A DNA stretch of 64,000 nucleotides from Erigeron canadensis. Taxonomy: Eukaryota > Streptophyta > Magnoliopsida > Asterales > Asteraceae. Position numbers and translations under genes: made by a program. The notes under the pieces are model-generated. The model was not told the origin of the DNA, did no database searches, and saw nothing but the letters and a program-made list of their open reading frames with translations. The stretch is from positions 6,384,501 through 6,448,500 of the forward strand of contig NC_057768.1 of NCBI RefSeq assembly GCF_010389155.1. The letters run 5' to 3'. Every line of letters starts with the position of its first letter. Within the stretch, counting starts at the first letter, position 1. Positions 47,601 to 58,550 of this stretch are shown in pieces.

Positions 47601-48237
47601 ACAAACACTCATCTCCTTGCATATAAAGGCATACATGAGTTGGGTTTTCACTAAAACCTTGATAAACTTCATTACAGGCTATAGCGGCATTTTCGTTATT
47701 AAGTCTCCCCCCATATAAAGCATCTATCTACTTTCTAAAGATCTATTTCAATTCTAACACAATGGTCTTAAAAACCAACCAACACAAAACAAATACTAAA
47801 AACACACCGACACATACACACATTGAGCTCTTTTGTGCTGCTGGATTACATGGGTACAAGGCTAGTCGGAAATTCGTAATATCGACAAAAGGGTGTTATC
47901 ATTTCTAAATTACATTGATTCTAATACAACTCAATATATGTTTCTGATCCATATTCTTGTAGCACACACATATATATAATAAAATTGAAAATTGGGACAT
48001 TCTTTTTAACATATATGTATTTCTAATATCAAATAAACAACCTTAGAAAAATCAACATTTCAATTGGGAACAAAATTTTAATTAATTTAATGTGCGAAAT
48101 GAAAATATAGAAATAAATAAAAGGGATGGGAATGGGGGGTTTAGGGTTTATATATATCATATCATATAATATAAATATATACCTTCTTCAACCTTCTTCT
48201 TAACATGGTTTTCTCTAGCTTCTTGAACATAACCCAT
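44686..48237 (-). CDS. CMC1-like COX assembly protein, twin CX9C
   Basis: A small protein of the mitochondrial intermembrane space. CMC1 family members bind copper or chaperone COX1 during cytochrome c oxidase assembly, and are oxidised by the MIA40 pathway. Three exons on the minus strand: 48237-48183, 46520-46373 and 44764-44686, total 282 bp, 93 residues. Introns of 1662 and 1608 bp are GT-AG with matching phases. The protein starts MGYVQEARENHVKKKVEEA, then has two CX9C motifs, C-DYYTSKYAE-C and C-RKQAKELNT-C, forming the helical hairpin, and ends EESKRPVGV. There is no cleavable presequence, as expected for MIA40 substrates. The exons are short enough to be missed by ORF scans. Intron 2 holds a SINE and intron 1 a duplicated segment. 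The family member is named by overall resemblance; the exact orthologue is not proven. Confidence 0.93.
45168..45402 (+). mobile_element. tRNA-derived SINE in intron 2 of the CMC1-like gene
   Basis: The body is about 45184-45385 (about 200 bp). A box: GTGACCTAGTGGGTAAGCG (about 45195). B box: GGTTTGAACCTCC (about 45240). Flanks ACGCTTTCTTTTGACA and ACGCCTTTCTTTTACA form an imperfect 16-17-bp target duplication. It lies opposite in strand to the host gene. Confidence 0.8.
47156..47585. repeat. Direct duplication in intron 1 of the CMC1-like gene
   Basis: CAAAACTCAACATAAA at 47161 recurs at 47420, and about 165 bp after each copy align (GGCTTTTAGTTCCA, ACACTATAGT, CAACTTTCAACA). The offset is 259 bp. 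A partial third copy of the centre lies at about 47350-47415. Confidence 0.75.
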
Positions 48238-48483
48238 ATTATTATTATTAACAAAAAACCTGTGTTTTTTTTATGATTATGTATTTGTTCAGGTTTCTTT
48301 ACTGATGAATTTGTCGGGTCTAGAAAAACACATTAGTCGGACCCGGTAACCCAAATACCCAATAAATGAATGACTAAAATGGGGTGTTTGGGAAGGTTAT
48401 GGTGGGCAATTGGGCATACCAATTGGAAATAATAAAATTTGGTCGTTAATTTAAATAAAAATCTTAATTAATAGTTCATTAAT
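48238..48483. promoter_or_regulatory. Upstream region of the CMC1-like gene
   Basis: The minus-strand promoter is expected here. An AATAATAATAAT run directly precedes the ATG. No specific motif is claimed. Confidence 0.35.
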
Positions 48484-49068
48484 AGAAATAAACACCCGCG
48501 CGTTGCCGTGGGTTTTTTATAGTAACATCGCGGATAAGTGTTCATTAAGCTTAAACGTAGTAGTTGTGTATTCCACACGTTGTCGCAGATTATATCACAC
48601 CTTGCAGCGGGACTCAAGTAGATTGTTTTTTTAGATGACAATGTTATTTGATAAAGTCCCTAACATACATTAATCTGACGCTCTAACAATATAGGCAAAG
48701 AATGATCAGAAATAACTTCACACCAAACACAGGTTAGGTATAAATGAAAGTTGTTTGATAGAAACATAAGAACTTATTATAGAAACGTAAAGAAGCAAAA
48801 GTTAAATATAGTTATTGACAGGCAAAAATGTAAAATATATAAAGTTTTAGGGGGTTAAAAGGTGTAGAGGTAAAAGTTTATAGCAAAAAATATAAAAGAT
48901 TAAAAGTTTAGGAGTTAAAAGGTAAATAAGTGAAAATGGAAAAATTGTAAAAGATTAAAAGTTTAGAAAGTTAAAAGGGAAAGAGGTAAAAGTTATATGC
49001 ATGTATGATTGTAACTTAGGCATAAAAGGTTATAAAAAGTAACTTGGTTTTTAGTATATATATAAATT
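48484..49068 (-). mobile_element. Helitron-like element, repeat-filled, minus strand
   Basis: The minus-strand 3' end is ACGCGCGGGTGTTTATTTC followed by a mutated CTAG (CTAT). The interior 48790-48990 repeats AAAAGATTAAAAGTTTA-like units, the reverse complement of the type of repeat in 3550-4250. The 5' end near 49068 is approximate. Confidence 0.5.
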
Positions 49069-49660
49069 TCTTAATTTGTTTATTTTATCCATTTTATTTT
49101 TCTTTCATGTTTAATGTTTAGTTTTGTAATTTGAATTTTGTATCTAATTAATCCCAGACAATAAAGATAAAGTCTTGTTAAGTATGACTTATTAGTATAT
49201 GATGGTGGGCTTTATGAAAGCATTGAAACGAAGTCGTTTTTAAATGAAATACTGATTCAAGTAGTCAATTTTTTTGTGATGTCACTTTTTTTATCTTAAT
49301 TTTGGATTAATTGGTGTAGTGAGAAAGATAAGTTAGGTTGGCCCCTATGCCATTTAGCCCAAAATATTTGATGTAATTCTACTTTCGGTGTCTTGTCGAA
49401 AGATTTATTAATGCAATTGTTGTTAGAAAACGTATGACATATGATACTTTAGCTTGTAAATTTTGTGAGGACTTTCAAAACTTTAGTTGTATGGTATGTA
49501 GACAAGTCAATTACAAATCGTTTTGAGAACCCAAAGCGTATCGAATCATGTTCATAAGCTAACTTATGACGTGCAAAATTTAGCTTAAAAAACTTTTATG
49601 GTATTATTGATATTCGAGTCAATTATTAAAAAAACAAGTATACAAATTTGTTAATTAATT
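49069..49660. other. Unassigned AT-rich sequence
   Basis: No gene, repeat end or RNA is recognised. Confidence 0.3.
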
Positions 49661-49934
49661 TCACATATAAATTATAGTTAAGTTAAAAAACATACATATA
49701 AAGAGTTACATTGCTATTTTACATCACTACCCTAATTTAAATTAGGGTTTTATTAAACACAACTTTTTGTTAAAATGTATTAAAAGGTTATACAAATTCA
49801 CACATAAAATATAGTTAGGTTAAAAATACACAAATAAAAAGTTATATTGCTATTTTACATCATTACCCTAATTTAAATTAGGGTTTTATTAAACATAACT
49901 CTTTGTTAAAATGCATTAAATAGTTATACAACTA
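49661..49934. repeat. 137-bp tandem duplication with internal palindromes
   Basis: Two copies, 49661-49797 and 49798-49934, differ at a modest number of positions. Each contains the perfect 18-bp palindrome CCCTAATTTAAATTAGGG (49730-49747 and 49867-49884). Confidence 0.88.
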
Positions 49935-50612
49935 CAATAAAATTTAAAGTGTAAACTATTGATATAAAAGATATAACTATTTTATACACATTAAGTACAG
50001 TCTTATAGAATTTAATTTTTTTAAGTTTGTAAGGAGTGTTTCAAGAATGGGTAAGTGCATAGATAGGTTTTAGGTATGGTTTTAAATAAAAACTTAAGAA
50101 AACAAAAGATAATGAGATCCAAAGTATAACTTTCTATGCATTTTTAAGCGTAGCTTTGGGGGTCAAAATTTTTTTACATTTTCTTTTGATTAAATCAATA
50201 AGTATAACTGTTTTATTTTATTTATTTATTTATTTATATTATAATTGTGATTTGATGTTAAATATTACCTTAACAAGAATCAGGAAATATGACATATATG
50301 ATATGATATGAATTTATCGTCGACAGTCGTAGTGAATGGTATGTCCATATATATGCCCAGTATAAAATTAATCTCCGTTGTAAGGCAACTCACAAAGAGT
50401 CGGAAATGAGTTCATTTTTTATTTTCTGTTAGTGTTACTGTGTTAGCAATGTAAATGTAATTGCAGGAAAAGTTTGAACCAGAAACGGTTTTTGGTTTTC
50501 TGTTATTGTTTGGGCCTTGGGACAAACAAATGAAACATTATTAAGTGGGTTTCCCCTTCACACAAAGATGGTGGTTTGGGCTACCCAACACTCACTTTGT
50601 TTCACAAATAAT
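49935..50612. other. Unassigned AT-rich sequence
   Basis: No feature is supported. Confidence 0.3.
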
Positions 50613-50893
50613 GGGTCTGTTTGGCAAGGGGATTTTAGGAGTTTTTAAGGGCTTAAAAGCCCTTAGCTTTTAAAAATAAGCTCCTTTAAAAATTATAGTC
50701 CTGTTTGGTAATACATAAGAAATCAAAAGCCCCAGCCCCCAAAAAACTCCTAAAAGCCCCAAAAGGTCTTTAAAATAAAAGCTCGTAGGAAGAGAGTTGA
50801 AAAAAAAGCCCCAGCCCTTAGCCCCAACCTCAAGCTCTAGCCCCAAGCCTTTAACTACAGCTCCAGCTCTAAGTTTTTGTACCAAACATACCC
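50613..50893. mobile_element. MITE with GGGT(C/A)TGTTTGG ends
   Basis: 281 bp. The left end GGGTCTGTTTGGCA pairs with the right end TACCAAACATACCC. A possible 3-bp duplication AAT flanks it. The inside is rich in AGCCCC/GGGGCT and a hairpin near 50645-50690. Another TGTTTGGTA at 50703 suggests a second, nested end. It resembles hAT or PIF MITEs. Confidence 0.7.
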
Positions 50894-51064
50894 AATATAA
50901 AATGGTTTTTTGCAATTAGATTACCAAGATGGCTGGATTTCCTTTGAAAAAAAAAGTGTTGGGCATTGTCTTGTAATCTTTCAATTTACAGCACAATAAT
51001 TGATAGCCATATGTCCTAATATGGTCCAAATTTTTCTTTCCAACCCACTTTTGAATTAGCATCA

Positions 51065-51653
51065 TCTATCTACCAATAAATTAAAACAGGATTGACATAT
51101 TCTTGAAACGACACGTGGTGTAATACTTGATCGACATGTGTCTTTTTAATCAATTTATTTTGTTAAATTAGCTTTTTTAGTTGTATAAAAATTCAATTTC
51201 CTTATTAGACTTAGACTTAAACTCCAACTCTTGACTTATTAATAAAAATGATATTATAACATCATTTGATTGATCGTTTTCTCATTAATAGATTGTCTAT
51301 TTTCCTTTCTCAATTCTTCAAATACTATTATTTATATTAATTATAATAAGTTATTAATATAAAGACATCAAAAATTTGAGTTTACGATCCGAAATCACAA
51401 GGCTATTTGTCATCATCAGTTATGCTTACAAGTTCCGATTTTGATGTGGTTCTAAAAATTTAAGGTAAATCCAAAGTTCTAACTAAACATATATTATATT
51501 TATCAAAAGCTGTTCATTATAATATATCTTCAATCATCGATTTACTTTAACCACAAGTTATTTTATACTCACGAATCATGTATGAGGTATATTCGAATTT
51601 CTTTATGATACAATCTATATAGCTACCGTACATGATACGGGTATTAGGATTAG
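51065..51653 (+). mobile_element. Non-autonomous Helitron, ACTAAAACAGGATTG family, copy B
   Basis: 589 bp. It starts TCTATCTACCAATAAA after A. Its 3' hairpin is CCGTA-CATGA-TACGG, then GGTATTAGGATTAG followed by T (TTAG for CTAG). Collinear with 20733-21309. Confidence 0.8.
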
Positions 51654-52054
51654 TATATAATAAACTAAAACAGGATCGAATATCTCTTAAAATTACATGT
51701 GTCATAACCTTTTAACGACACGTGTCATATTTGATCTAATTTAATAATTTGACTTAAATTAGTTAAGCTCTATATTTTATTTTAAATTAATAAAGATATA
51801 GATATATGGTAATCTTTCGGTATTAGGATATATTTATTTTAATTATTAAATTTAATATTAGGTACGTACTAAAGCTGTTTATGATGTTTATATTATAAAC
51901 CCATATTTTTTTTTTATATTATTTTTGTTAATTAAAAGATGTTTCTTAATCTAATTTTGATATGAGGTAGATAAAAATTAGAGTTTGACATGCGTAACTT
52001 TTCATGGAATATTCAAATACCTACTTCTTAAAAGACTTCCATATAAGATTATTC

Positions 52055-52979
52055 GGAGTGGGGGATAAACACCCGTCGCCGCCCGTTTGCCGCCTGCTAC
52101 ACTGCCACGAGGGGCGGTAAATGCCAAAAACCATTTCACCCGATCAATATTCATCGCCCTCAAACTCACCTTTTTCAAAAAAAAATTTAGCCGTTAACGA
52201 CTCTTTTGACCAAAAGTTTTTTTTTTTTTTTTAAACCTTCATATATAAATATACATACTCCTCCTTTATTTTACAAACAAAAACCAACTCTTCCTATAAT
52301 TCTCTCTATATATTATACACACTTCTTGATATTTTCTACTCCAAATTCAATGGCATGAGTTTGGACCCGGTCTGAAGAAATAAGTTTGGCACGAGCTTGG
52401 GTTGAGGTGGTAAACGACCCGTTGTCCAACAATTATCAGAAGGAACGTACGTTCTGGTCGAAAGTTACCCAGCTTTTCCTCGCTTATGAAAACCAACCAT
52501 CCACATATCGAGATTCATATGCGGTGGCCGCTAAATGGCACCGCATGAGCACAAACATTGCCGTATTCGATATGATGTTCATCCGTGTGAACCGTGGTCG
52601 TGACGATGAACACGATGCAATGGTTGCAAGGACTTTGGCCGAGTACAATACGGTATCTTGAAACGATTTGCATCACATGGAGGAGTGGGAATTGGTATAT
52701 TAATCATTTAGTTGTGTTGTGTGTATTCTATGTTTTATTGTGTGATGTTTGTAATAATTTTTAGTTGTGTTGTTTGTTTTTTATTTGAAATAAAGTGTGT
52801 GATGTGTTTTTTATATTTTAGTATATGTTTTTTATAAATAAAACTTAAAAAAAATTAATAAAATAAGTGGAGGGTACCTTTTGACGGAAGCCCCACTCCA
52901 AGAAAAAAAAGGGCACCTTTTGAAAGGAGCCCCACGCCACGTGTCGAATGTCGCCCGCATGTAGGATGCCCCCCACTCC
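52055..52979 (+). mobile_element. PIF/Harbinger deletion derivative with the SANT ORF only
   Basis: The ends GGAGTGGGGG (52055) and CCCCCCACTCC (52979) are inverted. It contains the second PIF ORF and lacks the transposase ORF. The 3-bp duplication is not clear. Confidence 0.7.
52353..52661 (+). pseudogene. PIF/Harbinger ORF2, Myb/SANT-like protein, shortened
   Basis: The frame from WTRSEEISLARAWVEV (about 52353) runs through KVTQLFLAYENQP and KWHRMSTNIAVFD to TLAEYNTVS, TGA 52661. In PIF/Harbinger elements this DNA-binding partner brings the transposase to the TIRs. The Myb/SANT fold region is present, but the protein lacks the usual C-terminal half. A stop lies just before the WTRSEE motif, so the original N-terminus is lost. 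Confidence 0.75.
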
Positions 52980-53249
52980 TAATAGTCTAAACACAAAATC
53001 ACAATCCAAGGGTCCTTCCATTCGAAAGAAAAGTTATATCTTGTATTCACATGTGTTCTTTAAATAATTTTTTATTAACATATGAACCAACATTATAAAG
53101 ATAAATTATCTTAAACCGTGCGGAACGCACGGATATTAAACCTAGTATAGTCATATATATATATATAGTACACTATTTATTTTTTTGTTTTCCTCATCCA
53201 CATGTTCATCATCTTACAAGATTGAGTATCATCACCATCTTGTAGTTAA

Positions 53250-54480
53250 TCTTCAACAAATAGGATGTGTTTAACGGGAGAACATACTTATTCTCATTAT
53301 TTCCTCTCATAACTTAATGGACATTTGTGACTCCATTAAATCTCTCATGTGCACATGAGGGTATGTTTATCATTTTACATCTTAAAATCATCTTTACTTC
53401 TTAGCTTCTTGCTTTTCTTTTCCAGGTCTAACATCAGTCAAACAAACTCCATATCTATATATTTGTATCCATATATATATATATATATATATTCAATATC
53501 ATATAATCTGATTAAATAAAAATCCACATAAATAAAAACCAAAATAATATTTCCTCCCATGTATTTTTTTTTTCATCTAAATTTCACACATCTATATTTA
53601 AATCTAAGAAAGGAGCAATAGATTTATTTTTATTTTTTATTATTATTATTTTTTAATATCCAAATAGTATACATTTCTTTCATTCAACTTAAGAATCATC
53701 ATCATCAACTTGTATGTCACCATCACCAATCAAACATCATAACCATCAGGTCAGTTTTTTATAGATGATTCCGCCGAACGATTACCTCCGATTACCATGG
53801 CTAATTTTGGCGACTTTAATGATATCCTTCTCGACAGATTCATTTATAGATGAATCTGTGTTCGTCACCGGATCTAATTGAAAAGGCTAAAGAATGAGGT
53901 TCAGATCTGGTTTAGACTTGTGTTTTTTCTATTATTGTTTTCTTTTTCAAAATCCATTAAAAATGTGTATATACTTTGGATGTATACGAGTAGTAGTAAT
54001 ATATATTGTGGAAACTTAATTTTTGTGAATTATATATAAATATGTGTTTATTATTGGATGTTTATGGTGGTAGTGTTATGCCAATTAGGAAAACAAAACT
54101 TTTTTGTGATTGGATTTAAGGTGGTGAGAAGATTTTATTGGTGTTTTGGGTTATTAATTTGGTTTTCGGATTATGTTTTTCATTAAGTTTTTTTTGGATT
54201 TAATTGATATTGTTATATAGTATTTTGTTTGGATGTGGTGAAAAAAATGAGTTTGATCTAAGAGGAAGATGAAGATAAAAAGGATGGTGTTTTGAAAGTG
54301 AAAAAGACTAAAATGGCCTCGCACATGGGTGTTTAACGGAGCCAAGTTAACTCTATCAAGGTGAGGGGTGGCTAATGAAGCAGACCATAGGGTGATGTAA
54401 TGACATAAAAGAAGCAGGGTAAAACTTGATAATCTGATATACCCTAAGGGCATGTAATGAAATTTACTTTATATGAGTAA
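53250..54480. mobile_element. Possible TIR element with degraded ends
   Basis: The left part (ACTCCATTAAATCTCTCATGTGC, near 53330) and the right part read in reverse (GGCTCCGTTAAACACCCATGTGC, near 54335) look like diverged inverted arms. The centre has a GC-richer stretch (53755-53900) with a short frame MANFGDFNDILLDRF that is not recognised. It could be a Mutator-like element carrying captured sequence. No duplication found. Confidence 0.35.
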
Positions 54481-55865
54481 AAGAGTAGTTAATAAAGCCT
54501 TTTCAAGTTATCTTCAAAACCATATTTATGTTCAAATATTGTCACGTAGGATTTTATTTTATATGTCATCTCTATACTTTTTTAAAATACTTTATCTTAT
54601 ATCTCTCTCTATATATATATAATTCTCTATCTCAAATCGATGTTGTAGCATATCTCTTTGCTCGTCACATCATTTTTTTCCTACATGGCGTCTTCATGTC
54701 ACAAGCGATAGGAGCTCGACACCTCATCAACCATGTAGACATGGATGTGCCTTTACTTAAAAATATATAAAAAAAAAATACTCAAATAACTGTGAGTCCC
54801 AACTATTACCAGATGGTTACTGAATACACCTCTATGTCGATGGTGAGATTTCTTTGCAACACGTTCACAAACTGGACGTAACCAGTTGCAGTGAACAGCG
54901 TACCAAATTAACTGAAAGTTACTTATTTAGGTGACAACAATAAATAAGTAAACAAGAATGCAATGATGTAAATACAAACTCTCATAATTAAGAAAGGGAA
55001 CTTAAATAGTGGGCTTTCTAGGTCTATAAGATAAAACGTACGGAAGATTAGTAAGCTAGCCCACCGTCTAAAAGTAGAGATAAAGCCCATACTTAATCTG
55101 GATTTGAAGAGGTACAAGTAGTGTATAACAAATCATATCATATTAGATTATGGTCAATTGCCAGTGTCATAAACATAAACCACTATATATTTATTCCCAC
55201 AAATTCACATTATGGGTCATGATATGCTTTTGATATGCAACTGTAAACATATTTTTGGTTTTTTCATGTGGCAGACAAATGATTTGTAAGAGATTGACAA
55301 ACCAAGGGAACGATTAGTGAAAATTATTTCAGGGAATAGGTGAAAAAACATCTATACGCACACCGGTGACGCACATGAGGGAGTTAACAGAAAATAAACT
55401 GCGGCACAAGTGCTGATAATAGGAAGAAACACAAGCATCATTTTTAGGAAACTAATGAAGACTGCATGAACGTTTGTGATAACAAACCTAAAGTTTAAAC
55501 TCGAATAAACAAAGACATGAGGACATGTCACAAGTTGAATTTTATTAGTTTTCCATCATACATAAAGTTAATTATTTGCACTTGGCGCAGTGGGCGAAAA
55601 ATACATAGTCAACATAATACGCTTTAATAAAAAAGATAATAATTATAGTTTTTAAACGATAAATAAGTTAAATTGTTGTTTAATAATCGTTTTTCACTTG
55701 GTGGGATGATGGATAAATAACTAAAACAAATTTGTTGTGGTTCAAGAAATCTGATAGTTATACATTAAAAAGTATCCATTTATAGATTGTATTTCTTCTA
55801 GTTGTTGTTGCCACTTTTGCAAGCATAAAAAAACGAGATTACTAATTTCCCCGAACATATATACC
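54481..55865. other. Unassigned sequence
   Basis: A moderately GC stretch at about 54790-54905 and another at 55260-55490 look unlike the flanks, but no frame is recognisable. Confidence 0.3.
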
Positions 55866-56031
55866 CTAGTTTTAATATCCGTACAATATACGTTATCTAT
55901 ATACATTATACTATAAAGAAATTCGAATATGCCCGATACATAATCGTGAGTATGAAACAAATTGCGGTTAAAGTAAACCGACGATTGAAGCTAAATTATA
56001 ATAAACAATAATGATAAATATAATATATGAA
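55866..56031 (-). mobile_element. 3' fragment of the ACTAAAACAGGATTG Helitron family
   Basis: The reverse complement matches the last 150 bp of the copies at 20733 and 51065, through CTCACGATTATGTATCGGGC to TACGGATATTAAAACTAG. The 5' part is missing. Confidence 0.65.
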
Positions 56032-56832
56032 AAAAAGGTAATGGAGAGAACCCTAGCCCAGGTACCACAACCCATCGAACTCATCTCGTATGAGCCATAT
56101 GATGTCAGTACAATACCTCCATCTAGAGATGTGCACGGGTCGGAACACGGCCCGACCCGCGCCCCGCGAGAACATGAAAATGTATATTTTTCATAATTTT
56201 GAAGTTCTTAAGTTAGTTAACCTAAATGAATATACCACTTTTTGAAAGTATATTATAGTTTAGTGACAAATTTGAATGGTACACTAACCTAACTGATTTT
56301 AAAAAATAATAAATAATAAAAAGTGACATTTTTGAATAGTAAAGCATACTCTGCGTTTTATTAATTTGCGATTTTAATGATTTTACAAGTCATGTACCCA
56401 GTAAAATTTACAAGTAAACTAAATATAAAGATGTCAACTAGGTTGCTGTTTATGGGTTGCGATTTTACAAAAATATAGTCATAATGCACGATTTTGCAAA
56501 ACTGCAAGTCATGGTGTGTGATATTCAGAAACGCAAGCCATAGCATATGAGATTATTGTGTTTGTGAAAACTCAAAAAAAGCTAGGTATTTTTCGAGTAT
56601 TTTGTTTAGTTAATCCAAATATCGAGACCATTTGATAAAAGTATATTACAGTTTGGTGACAATTATTAATAGTACAATGACCTAAACGACTAAAAATAAA
56701 GTTGATTATATAAAGTGACCATTTTTTAAAATAAGTTATACTTTTTGATGAATTTTAAAATACAGTGAGCTAAATGATAAAAAAAAAAAAAATAAGTTAC
56801 ACATGTATATTATACTTTGGTGACTTTAACCC
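56032..56832. other. Unassigned AT-rich sequence
   Basis: It has a short GC-rich patch at about 56130-56170 (CACGGCCCGACCCGCGCC). No gene. Confidence 0.3.
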
Positions 56833-57372
56833 ATTAAAGCAAAAGGTACAATTTTAAAATGCAAAAGTAAAAGACATAAATAATGCATAAGGTAAAATAT
56901 TAAAATGCAAGCTATATACAATCATATGAAATTTGTAATAAAAAAGTTTTTTGTTGTGAAAATACAAGAGTAAAAGACAACAATTAAAGCATAAGGTACA
57001 TATTTAAAATGCAAGAATATATACAATGATATCAAATTTGTAATAAAAAAATTTTTGCTGTGAAAATGCAAGAGTAAAAGACAGCAATTAAAGCATAAGG
57101 TACATATTTAAAAAGCAAGAATATATACAATTATATCAAATTTGTAATAAAAATTTTTTTGCTGTGAAAATGCAAGAGTAAAAGACAATAATTAAAGTAT
57201 AAGGTCATATTGAAAATGCAAGAATATATACAATCATATGAAATTTGTAATAAAAAAGTTTTTTGCTGTAAAAATGCAAGAGTAAAAGACAACAATTAAA
57301 GCATAAGGTACATATTTAAAATGCAAGAATATATACAATCATATCAAATTAATAATAAAAAAGTTTTTGATT
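56833..57372 (+). repeat. Minisatellite, 104-bp unit, five copies
   Basis: GCATAAGG or its variant recurs at 56884, 56989, 57093, 57197 and 57301, steps of 105, 104, 104 and 104. Each unit contains AAATGCAAGAATATATACAAT, a poly-T stretch and AAAATGCAAGAGTAAAAGAC. The first unit is the most diverged. Confidence 0.92.
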
Positions 57373-57841
57373 GTGATGGCTAGTTTTTACTACCCTTATC
57401 ATAGACAATGGGTTTTATATTGGACGATCAATATATCAAAGGTGATATTTTGGTTCATATATGAAGGAAACATGGTCGAAGATTCGAATTACACACACGG
57501 ACTACTAGCAGGATAAAGGCAACAATTTGGTTTCGTGAACAAAACGATTAGCAATTTGCCATATTTGAATAAACAATCCGTTCTATTAGATCATTTGAGG
57601 AAAAATGTCATCAATCTTAACCTATATAATTAGTTGAACGGTGGTTGAATTATGACATATTTGGCTAAACATGATCAAATATTTGTTGATTTCGTAGTAA
57701 TCGTTTTTTCTGCAAAATTTTACAGCATCACACTCTGTCTCCACCTTTCTCATACCTCTATTATCATCATAATGGTAATGTCCATTTCCTTTTTCATCCT
57801 TACTATGTACCAACTTGGCCATTGACTCATATAAAAAACGA
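57373..57841. other. Unassigned sequence
   Basis: No gene is recognised. Confidence 0.3.
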
Positions 57842-57967
57842 TCAGAACAATAAATTAAAACATGACTGAATCATTAATTAACAACCTTGTGGACGACCTT
57901 TGTGTCACATGTGTCCCTTTTAATTTTTTAAATTAAATTTCTTAAATTTTAGTTATTTATTTATATA
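57842..57967 (+). mobile_element. Helitron 5' end fragment
   Basis: AATAAATTAAAACATGACTG and a following TCACATGTGTCCC resemble the 5' ends at 20745, 51076 and 51660. It is cut off by the CACTA end. Confidence 0.5.
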
Positions 57968-58090
57968 CACTACTATAAATTTTAGACAATAGAGACCGGT
58001 CGAAAGACTAGTGACCGGTTACTCTCCAAAATAATGGTCTCTAAACATACACAAACGGTTTCACAATAATACTTAAAGTTTGTATCTAAG
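57968..58090 (+). mobile_element. CACTA transposon terminal fragment
   Basis: It starts CACTACTATAAATTTTAGAC and continues with subterminal GAGACCGGTC, GTGACCGGTTACT and GGTCTCTAAAC. CACTA elements begin with CACTA and carry such short inverted subterminal repeats. The matching TAGTG end was not found. Confidence 0.7.
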
Positions 58091-58106
58091 GCTGGTAGCT
58101 GGAATC

Positions 58107-58255
58107 AATAGATGATAGTTGGCTATGCAATAGATCTTGTAAACCCGTTTTTACTCCATGTTTTTACTTATTCATCAGCTCCTTGCTGGTATTTTTCTTT
58201 ATGATTAATAAAATTGGAATAATGTTAAAAAAAAATAAAAATAGATGATAGTTGG
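58107..58255 (+). mobile_element. Short retroposed fragment with 16-bp target duplication
   Basis: A 117-bp insert (58123-58239) ends in an A-rich tail and contains AATAAA (about 58207). It is flanked by perfect 16-bp direct repeats AATAGATGATAGTTGG (58107-58122 and 58240-58255). This is the signature of L1-type target-primed insertion, here strongly 5' truncated. The source transcript is not recognised. Confidence 0.9.
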
Positions 58256-58550
58256 AAGTTTTGTTTGTTTAAATATATATGTTTGATAAAATAGATGCAT
58301 TTCAAGAATATTTACCGATAAGGCGACAATTATAAAGCTTAAAATCAAAATAGAATCGATCAGTGGGTAGATACTTTGTTTCAATAAGATTCATTACTTT
58401 CATAAAGTAGTAAAAGTTTTCTAAGTCCGACAAACCTTATAAGATTAAAATCAAGAAATCATAAACTCAAATTCTAATAAGCTTCCACGTTTGTTAATAT
58501 TTTTTCTAAAGGGCAACAATTTTATTGATAATTAAAAAATATATATATAA

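Larger units (their letters stand above)
51655..53145 (+). mobile_element. Helitron, directly downstream of copy B, carrying a Harbinger derivative
   Basis: The 5' part reads ATAATAAACTAAAACAGG; the TC is lost at the junction with copy B. The 3' end has a perfect 7-bp hairpin CCGTGCG-GAA-CGCACGG (53116-53132), then ATATTAAACCTAG and T at 53146. The 0.9-kb insert at 52055-52979 is a separate TIR element. Confidence 0.8.
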
